From the NCBI GenBank assembly GCA_948678575.1, contig CAPPGO010000010.1:1-64000 (forward strand): a stretch of 64,000 nt of DNA. The letters run 5' to 3'. Shown piece after piece: positions 58,496 through 64,000 of the stretch. Position 1 is the stretch's first letter. Each line of letters begins with the position of its first letter. The translations under genes were made by a program, and so were the position numbers. Below the pieces are notes generated by a model. That model was not told the DNA's origin and did not search any database. It saw only the letters and a list, made by a program, of their open reading frames with translations. The stretch is from an uncultured Clostridia bacterium (GTDB lineage: Bacteria; Bacillota; Clostridia; TANB77; CAG-508).

Positions 58496-59440
58496 TTATA
58501 CTACTAGTTTTTTGATTTGTTTTACTTCTAAGTAAAGTTGTTCAATATGAGCTTTTCTTACTTGATAAGCGTCTTTTAATTCTTCCAAAGTTTTAGGAAT
58601 AGCATCAACATTTTCATTTCTTCTTAGAAAAGCTTTTGCACCTTCACGGAAATATTCTTTTTTACTTTCAGTAGGTGCAGCTTCCATTTTATTATAATAT
58701 CTTAAAGCTTCTTCAAATCGTTTTATTTCATCTTTTAAATATTCTAAATAATCTGAACGAGAAGCAATTTCATATTCTGTATCATCAATAACAACCTTGA
58801 AAAGTGCTTTTACTATTTTTCTATCAATTTTTCCAAGTCTTGTTTCAGTTGCTAAAATTTTTAAACCATCTGGTATAGACTTTATTGGATTTGGTTTTGT
58901 ATCATCAATTAATATATTTAAAGTTTCAATAATTCCAATATGTGTTTTATATTGTCTTTTAGCGCTAATCGCTTCAAATTCGTCTGCAACTCTAATGATT
59001 TGAGCTTCATAAGGAATTTTATTAGCAGATACGCCATTTGGATAACCAGTTCCATTCAAAGCTTCATGATGATAAAGAGTACCAGCAGCATAAGGTCTTA
59101 ATTTTGGGTCATTCATACACATTTTATATCCAATAGTTGTATGAGTTTTCATTACTTCATATTCTTCATCAGTAAGTTTTGAAGGTTTTTGTAAAATTTC
59201 AGGAGGAATAAACATTTTTCCTATGTCATGAAGGTAAGCACAAGTTGTACAATAAATAGTAAATCCTTTATCTAATTTTAAATATTCACAAAGTCTACAA
59301 GTAATAGAAGCAACATTTTCAGAGTGTCTTCTAGTATAAGCATCTAGACTATCTAACATTTTTAATTGATAACGAATACGATCATCTAAGTTATAAGATT
59401 TTAAACTCGTTTTACTATAAAAATCAAATTCCTCTTTCAT
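58496..59440 (-). CDS. HD-GYP-like phosphohydrolase, 314 aa
   Basis: HD domain with RHSENVASITCRLCEY, TTCAYLHDIGKMFIPPEI and YHHEALNGTGYPNGV, which match the HD-GYP motifs except that the GYP tripeptide is present as GYP within NGTGYP (hallmark of c-di-GMP phosphodiesterases). No sensor domain; the C-terminus is a coiled coil. Start after AAAGGAG. Likely a c-di-GMP hydrolase. It converges on ldh. Confidence 0.8.
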   Translation of the reverse strand: MKEEFDFYSKTSLKSYNLDDRIRYQLKMLDSLDAYTRRHSENVASITCRLCEYLKLDKGFTIYCTTCAYLHDIGKMFIPPEILQKPSKLTDEEYEVMKTHTTIGYKMCMNDPKLRPYAAGTLYHHEALNGTGYPNGVSANKIPYEAQIIRVADEFEAISAKRQYKTHIGIIETLNILIDDTKPNPIKSIPDGLKILATETRLGKIDRKIVKALFKVVIDDTEYEIASRSDYLEYLKDEIKRFEEALRYYNKMEAAPTESKKEYFREGAKAFLRRNENVDAIPKTLEELKDAYQVRKAHIEQLYLEVKQIKKLVV

Positions 59441-59594
59441 ATTTTCTCCTTTTGTATAAACATATATATTATTGTATATTTAATTGAATTTATAGTCAAG
59501 AAAAAAAGATAATTTTATTGTATTAGAAAATACTTGCGAAAAATGTAAAATTAATATATTATTAAGTATAGCAATTTATAAAGAGGAAAAAGAA

Positions 59595-62500
59595 ATGTAT
59601 TTAAAAAGATTAGAGATGTACGGATTTAAGTCTTTTGCAGATAAAACTGTATTAGAATTTATGCCAGGAATTACAACAGTTATAGGACCAAATGGTTCAG
59701 GAAAAAGTAATATTTCTGACTGTATTCTTTGGATTTTAGGTGAACAAAGCATGAAATCTTTAAGGGGTCAAAAAGCAGAAGATATAATTTTTGCTGGAAC
59801 ACAAAACAGAAAATCTTTGGGATTTGCCGAAGGTTCTCTTGTTATAGATAATTCTGATGGAAAATTGCCTATTGAATATAATGAAGTTATTGTTACTAGA
59901 AGAATATATAGAAGTGGTGAATCTGGATATTTTATTAACAAAACATCATGTAGATTAAAAGATATTTTAGAATTGTTTATGGATACTGGAATTGGAAAAG
60001 ACGGATATTCAATAATAGGACAAGGAAAGATTGATCAAATATTAAGTAATAAATCAGAAGATAGAAGACATATTTTTGAAGAAGCAGCTGGAATTGTAAA
60101 ATATAGAACAAGAAAAAATGAGTCTGAGAAAAAATTAGAGCAAACTAAACTTAATTTATTAAGAATAAATGATATTGTAAGTGAAATAGAAAATAGTATA
60201 GGACCATTAAAAACTCAATCTGAAAAAGCTAAAAAATTTTTAGATTTAAGAGAAAAATTAAAGGAAATAGAAGTAGGGCTTTTCTTATATAATATTGAAG
60301 ATTTCAAAAAGAAAATGCAAGAGATTAAAACTGATATTGAAGTTTTTGAAGCACAACAAATAAAAGAAGAAGAAAAATTAAATAATGTTCAAGAAGAAAA
60401 AGAAAATCTAAAAAAATTAGTTGATGAACTTTTAGAAAAAATTGAAGCTACTCAAAATTTAGGGTTTGAAGGTGGAAAGAAAAAAGAACAATATAATAGT
60501 GAAATTGGAATTTTACAAGAAAGAATCTCAAATAATATAGAAAATTATGATAGATATGCAAAAGAGATAGAAGATTTAGAACAAAGAAATTCTGATTTAG
60601 AGCAAGAGAAAACTCAAAAAATAGAAAAGAAAACAAACTTAACTGCGAATAAGGAAAAGTTTGATATAGAGCTTAAAACAAAAGAAGATGAACTTTCAAA
60701 ATATACTCAAACTCTTTCAGAAAAAGACTTGGAGATAGAAGCAAAAAAACTTGTGGTTCAAACAAATATTGATAATAGATATGAAATTTTAAATCAAATT
60801 AGTACAGGAAAAGCTAATTTTGAAAACTTAAATAAAAAAGAAGTGTCAATAAAGAATGAAATTCAAGATACAATTTCAGAATTAGATGAGGCTAGACTTA
60901 AAAAGAGTGATATGGCTTCTCATTTCCATGAAATAGAAGCTACTAAAAATAGTTTGGTAAATGAACTTGAACAGATAAAAGGAAAACGTGAAGAAAGTTC
61001 AAAGAAAATTAGTGAGTTTGACGAAGAAATAAATAATCTAGATACAGAATATAGAATAAAAAATTCTAGATTGAAATTTTTAGTAGAAACAGAGAAAGAA
61101 AAAGAAGGTTATGGTAGAAGTGTTAAATTATTATTGCAAGCTATTGAAAAGGATTCATCTTTAAATAAAGGTGTTCATGGAGTATTAGCAAACTTAATTT
61201 CAGTAGATAGCAAATATGAAACTGCTATTGAAATGACACTTGGAGCAGCTCTTCAAAATATAGTAACAGATAATGAACAAGAAGCAAAAAAATTAGTAAA
61301 TCATTTAAGAGAAAATAATTTAGGAAGAGCATCTTTTTTACCAATAACTTCTGTTAAACCACAAAAAATTTCTAAATTAATTACTAATGGAATTAGTGGG
61401 GTTATAGGTGTTGCAAGTGAACTTGTTGAAACTAACAAAAAATATCAAGATATAGTTTCTAATTTGCTTGGAAAAACTGTTGTTGTAGAAGATATGGATA
61501 CAGCAATAGCACTTGCAAAACAAAATTCATATTCTTTTAAAATAGTTACTTTAAAAGGTGATATAATCAATCCATCAGGAGCTATAAGTGGTGGTTCAGT
61601 TCAAAAGAAAACAGTAAGTATTTTAGGTCGTGGAAAAGAAATTGAAAGTTTAGAAAAAGAACTTAAAAAGATAGCAGAAAAGAAAGAAAAAATTGTTCAA
61701 GACAAGGAAAAATATATAAGTGAAGTTCAAGAAATTTTGCAAGGCTTTGATGAAAAACAAACCAAACTTCAAGAAATAGAAATTGTTTTTGCCACAGAAA
61801 ATCAAAAACAAGAAAACTTAAACTTAGAAATTGCAAAGGCTGAGGCAAAACGAGATAAATTAAAACAAGATTTAGAAAATTTAAAACAAGAAAAAAATGA
61901 CAATCAAAGTGCAGAAGCAGGATATAATAATAAAATTTCTATAATTGATGAAGAAAATGAAAAATTAAATAAAGTTATTGATGAATTTACAGAACTTAAT
62001 AAAGATACACAAAGATATATTGATGATTTGAATTTTGATATTACTAATTTGAAAATATCAGTATCTTCATTTGATGAAAGCGAAACTTCAATAAATGAAA
62101 TATTAGCTAGATTAAATAGTGATATAGAAAATAATAAAGCAAGTATTGAAAATAAGAAAAATTTGAGAGAGAAAATTTTAACAGACAATGAAGAATTTGA
62201 ACAACAAATTGAAGAAACTAAAATAAAAATTGCAGAACTTGAAAAAGAAGTTTTGGAAAGTGGAGAAAAAGTAGATAAATTAAAAGAAGAACGCTTCCAA
62301 AAGAATGAAAAAATAGTAAACTTAGAAAAAGAAGCAGAAGAAATTACAGCAAGAGTTACTGACGTAAAAAATCAAATTTCAAAACTGGATTTAAAAAATT
62401 CTAAATTAGATTTAGAGCTAAATCAAATTATAAATAAAATGTGGGAAGAATATGAACTTACTCCAAATAATATTGAAGAAGTTCCAGAAATTTCAAATGT

Positions 62501-63143
62501 TTCAGAAGTTCAAAAACAGGTAAATTCTTTAAGAGCTGATATTAGAGATTTAGGTCCAGTAAATGTTAATGCAATAAAAGAATATCAAGAATTGAAAGAA
62601 AGATATGATTTTATGAGCGAACAAAGGCTAGATTTAGAAGAAGCTAGTAGTAAATTAAAAAAAGTAATTAGTGAAATGACAGAAACTATGAAAACACAAT
62701 TTTCTGAACAATTTAAAATTATTAATAAGAATTTTTCAGAAGTATTTGTTGAATTGTTTGGTGGCGGAAAAGCAGAATTAATTCTATCTGATGCTGATAA
62801 TGTTTTGGAGAGTGGAATTGAAATAGAAGTTCAACCGCCAGGAAAGAAACTTCAAAACATGATGCTTTTATCTGGTGGAGAGAAAGCATTTACAGCTATT
62901 GCATTACTTTTTGCAATTTTAAAAATAAACCCAGCACCATTCTGTGTGCTTGATGAGATTGAGGCAGCATTAGATGATGTTAATGTTTATAGATTTGCAG
63001 AATATTTAAAGAAATTTGTTGTAAATACACAATTTTTAGTTATTACACATAGAAAAGGAACTATGGAAGCTGCTGATACTGTTTATGGAATAACAATGGA
63101 AGAAAAAGGTATTAGCAAATTATTATCTATGAAATTAAAATAA
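59595..63143 (+). CDS. smc: Chromosome segregation protein SMC, 1182 aa
   Basis: Walker A GPNGSGKSN near residue 32, coiled coil, hinge about residues 510-680 (GVHGVLANLISVDSKYETAI; SGGSVQKKTVSILGRG end), second coiled coil, signature LLSGGEKAFTAIALLFAIL near 1092 and Walker B FCVLDEIEAALDD near 1115. It forms the condensin complex with ScpA and ScpB (scpB is at 18235). Complete. AAGAGG upstream. Confidence 0.95.
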   Translation: MYLKRLEMYGFKSFADKTVLEFMPGITTVIGPNGSGKSNISDCILWILGEQSMKSLRGQKAEDIIFAGTQNRKSLGFAEGSLVIDNSDGKLPIEYNEVIVTRRIYRSGESGYFINKTSCRLKDILELFMDTGIGKDGYSIIGQGKIDQILSNKSEDRRHIFEEAAGIVKYRTRKNESEKKLEQTKLNLLRINDIVSEIENSIGPLKTQSEKAKKFLDLREKLKEIEVGLFLYNIEDFKKKMQEIKTDIEVFEAQQIKEEEKLNNVQEEKENLKKLVDELLEKIEATQNLGFEGGKKKEQYNSEIGILQERISNNIENYDRYAKEIEDLEQRNSDLEQEKTQKIEKKTNLTANKEKFDIELKTKEDELSKYTQTLSEKDLEIEAKKLVVQTNIDNRYEILNQISTGKANFENLNKKEVSIKNEIQDTISELDEARLKKSDMASHFHEIEATKNSLVNELEQIKGKREESSKKISEFDEEINNLDTEYRIKNSRLKFLVETEKEKEGYGRSVKLLLQAIEKDSSLNKGVHGVLANLISVDSKYETAIEMTLGAALQNIVTDNEQEAKKLVNHLRENNLGRASFLPITSVKPQKISKLITNGISGVIGVASELVETNKKYQDIVSNLLGKTVVVEDMDTAIALAKQNSYSFKIVTLKGDIINPSGAISGGSVQKKTVSILGRGKEIESLEKELKKIAEKKEKIVQDKEKYISEVQEILQGFDEKQTKLQEIEIVFATENQKQENLNLEIAKAEAKRDKLKQDLENLKQEKNDNQSAEAGYNNKISIIDEENEKLNKVIDEFTELNKDTQRYIDDLNFDITNLKISVSSFDESETSINEILARLNSDIENNKASIENKKNLREKILTDNEEFEQQIEETKIKIAELEKEVLESGEKVDKLKEERFQKNEKIVNLEKEAEEITARVTDVKNQISKLDLKNSKLDLELNQIINKMWEEYELTPNNIEEVPEISNVSEVQKQVNSLRADIRDLGPVNVNAIKEYQELKERYDFMSEQRLDLEEASSKLKKVISEMTETMKTQFSEQFKIINKNFSEVFVELFGGGKAELILSDADNVLESGIEIEVQPPGKKLQNMMLLSGGEKAFTAIALLFAILKINPAPFCVLDEIEAALDDVNVYRFAEYLKKFVVNTQFLVITHRKGTMEAADTVYGITMEEKGISKLLSMKLK

Positions 63144-63243
63144 GAAAAGTGGCTTCGCCACATGTGCAGATTGTTTTGAATTGCACGAATATATGTAAAT
63201 TAACCTTTTTATTTCGAAAAGTGCTGATGAATTTTTCTATATA

Positions 63244-63290
63244 AAAAATAGAAGAAAAGACTTCAATTTGAAGTCTTTTCTTCTATTTTT
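63244..63290. terminator. Bidirectional terminator, perfect 20-bp stem
   Basis: 63244-63263 and 63271-63290 are perfect complements with loop CAATTTG, and T5 runs on both strands. The right arm is within the last codons of the leftward XRE gene. It ends smc rightward. Confidence 0.75.
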
Positions 63291-63538
63291 TCAAAAGTTA
63301 TAATATCTCCAATATTACAATCTAATATAGTGCAAAATATTTTTAAATATTCTGCATTTATTAAAGTAACATTACTATTGCAATAGTTACAAATTGTATC
63401 ATATCTTATATTAGTTCTTCTTGAAAGGGCGTATCTAGTAATGTTTTTTTCTTTTAAAATTTCCATTAAGTGGAATTTAATATTACCATTTACTTGTGGT
63501 AAATTACTCCCAATAATTGTATTATCTAATTTACTCAT
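63263..63538 (-). CDS. XRE-family regulator, 91 aa
   Basis: Helix-turn-helix MEILKEKNITRYALSRRTNI, then RYDTICNYCNSNVTLINAEY and LDCNIGDIITFE. The start at 63538 follows GGAAG; the frame to 63571 lacks a ribosome site. It diverges from the pilin-like gene; CGTTTGAAACG-type inverted repeats lie between, so it probably regulates that gene and itself. Confidence 0.75.
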   Translation of the reverse strand: MSKLDNTIIGSNLPQVNGNIKFHLMEILKEKNITRYALSRRTNIRYDTICNYCNSNVTLINAEYLKIFCTILDCNIGDIITFEKIEEKTSN

Positions 63539-63597
63539 ATTTTCGCTTCCTTTTTTATTTCTGTGTAACAACTTTATTATAATTTAAATATAACGTC

Positions 63598-63626
63598 TTG
63601 ACAATATACGTTTGAAACGATATAAT
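63598..63626 (+). promoter_or_regulatory. Promoter of the pilin-like gene
   Basis: TTGACA (63598-63603), 17 bp, TATAAT (63621-63626): perfect consensus. The first operator half lies in its spacer. Confidence 0.75.
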
Positions 63627-63650
63627 TCAAATATAGCGTTTCAAACGTAT
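63606..63650. promoter_or_regulatory. Large inverted repeat, probable XRE operators
   Basis: ATACGTTTGAAACG (63606-63619) and CGTTTCAAACGTAT (63637-63650) are exact complements. Each arm also holds its own small palindrome CGTTTNAAACG, so two dimers could bind, one on each side of the transcription start. Confidence 0.65.
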
Positions 63651-63880
63651 AGTTTTTTGCGAAAAACTATGAATAAAACTATACAGTTATGAATATATAT
63701 ATTAATAGTCGGAGGTGGTTTTCCTTCTGATTATAGCGAAAAAAATATTTTCGCTTTTGTATTTTTGTGTACAGAAGAGACTTTTGATTCTAGAAATTGT
63801 AATAATAGTTATAATTTCTAGAAATTTTGTTATTTAAAATATTTTAAATAACAAGTCTCTTCACAAATAAAAAAAGGAGG
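63651..63880 (+). promoter_or_regulatory. Long structured 5' leader with attenuator and three-way junction
   Basis: In order: a small AGTTTTT/AAAAACT hairpin (63651-63668), a terminator-like hairpin AGCGAAAA/TTTTCGCT (63735-63755) followed by a T-rich run, then an element with outer stem GAAGAGACTT/AAGTCTCTTC (63774-63783 with 63853-63862) enclosing two hairpins (63788-63823 and the perfect palindrome 63829-63852). Such leaders often carry attenuation or ligand control; the class is not recognised. Confidence 0.45.
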
Positions 63881-63887
63881 AAAACAA

Positions 63888-64000
63888 ATGAAAAAGCATA
63901 ACAAAAAATGCATAAGAAAACAAATGGACAAGCAGCATGGTATAACACTTATAGCTTTGGTTATTTCAATAATAGTAATGCTAATACTAGCTGGTGTATC
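63888..64000 (+). CDS. Type IV pilin-like / pseudopilin protein, partial
   Basis: ATG at 63888 after AGGAGG. A basic start, then the prepilin motif GITLIALVISIIVMLILAGV, with cleavage after Gly, and a hydrophobic assembly helix. The gene runs off the right edge. Such genes in Clostridia belong to type IV pili or related secretion fibres. Its leader and the XRE operator indicate tight control. Confidence 0.7.
   Translation, partial: MKKHNKKCIRKQMDKQHGITLIALVISIIVMLILAGV

Overview
The window is AT-rich DNA from a low-GC Gram-positive bacterium, most likely a spore-forming Clostridia-type Firmicute. The support is the Shine-Dalgarno-rich gene starts, the short (type 3) prolyl-tRNA synthetase, ScpB and SMC, two small CotF-like spore coat genes, a Spo0A-C-like protein and heavy AGA usage for Arg. 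No tRNA or rRNA gene was recognised.

Layout. (1) 1-8.3 kb is accessory, probably the right part of a mobile element: leftward XRE, sigma-like and DUF3846-like genes, a roughly 400-nt structured RNA with an 18-codon ORF, a stand-alone Spo0A-C-like protein, a lipoprotein, a HEPN-like gene, a DUF4238 gene and an antisense-RNA (type I) toxin-antitoxin locus. (2) 8.3-20.3 kb is chromosomal: zinc ribbon, small membrane exporter, LMW-PTP, a VanRS-like two-component operon whose probable operators (11-bp-phased GATAC repeats) lie before and after the operon, a CofE-like protein, a VanY-type carboxypeptidase, an XRE/DUF4097 pair, spore coat genes, scpB and proS. (3) 20293-57363 is a complete siphovirus-type prophage of about 37 kb inserted in the 3' end of proS, flanked by a 20-bp direct repeat that keeps the proS stop codon. 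It reads: integrase, LexA-like repressor, divergent promoters with three GGTTAA-N6-TTAACC-type operators, early genes, replication (DUF2800, DUF2815, PolA-type polymerase, primase-helicase, VRR-NUC, SNF2 helicase), an ArpU/RinA-like regulator, tandem late promoters, terminase, head, tail, fibres, holin, lysin and a small membrane-gene pair at the right end. (4) 57.4-64 kb is chromosomal: lactate dehydrogenase, HD-GYP protein, SMC, an XRE regulator facing a pilin-like gene with a long structured leader.

The main discovery candidate is a recurrent recoding signal in the prophage. Seven prophage genes (DNA polymerase, SNF2 helicase, portal, Gp15-like tail protein, tape measure and two fibre/baseplate genes) are each broken once, and every break is at an in-frame CGG. 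Dropping the C, so that CGGN is read as GGN (Gly), restores the full-length protein each time, including the Gly of the helicase Walker A motif. By eye, CGG is not used in phase as an arginine codon in any other annotated gene of the window, host or phage; it otherwise appears in phase only in two tiny leader ORFs of the same prophage. This suggests a +1 frameshift or a CGGN quadruplet read as glycine, which I do not know to be described. Two other recoding oddities sit in the same prophage: an in-frame TGA in the lysin's membrane anchor and an A8-tract frameshift in an early gene.
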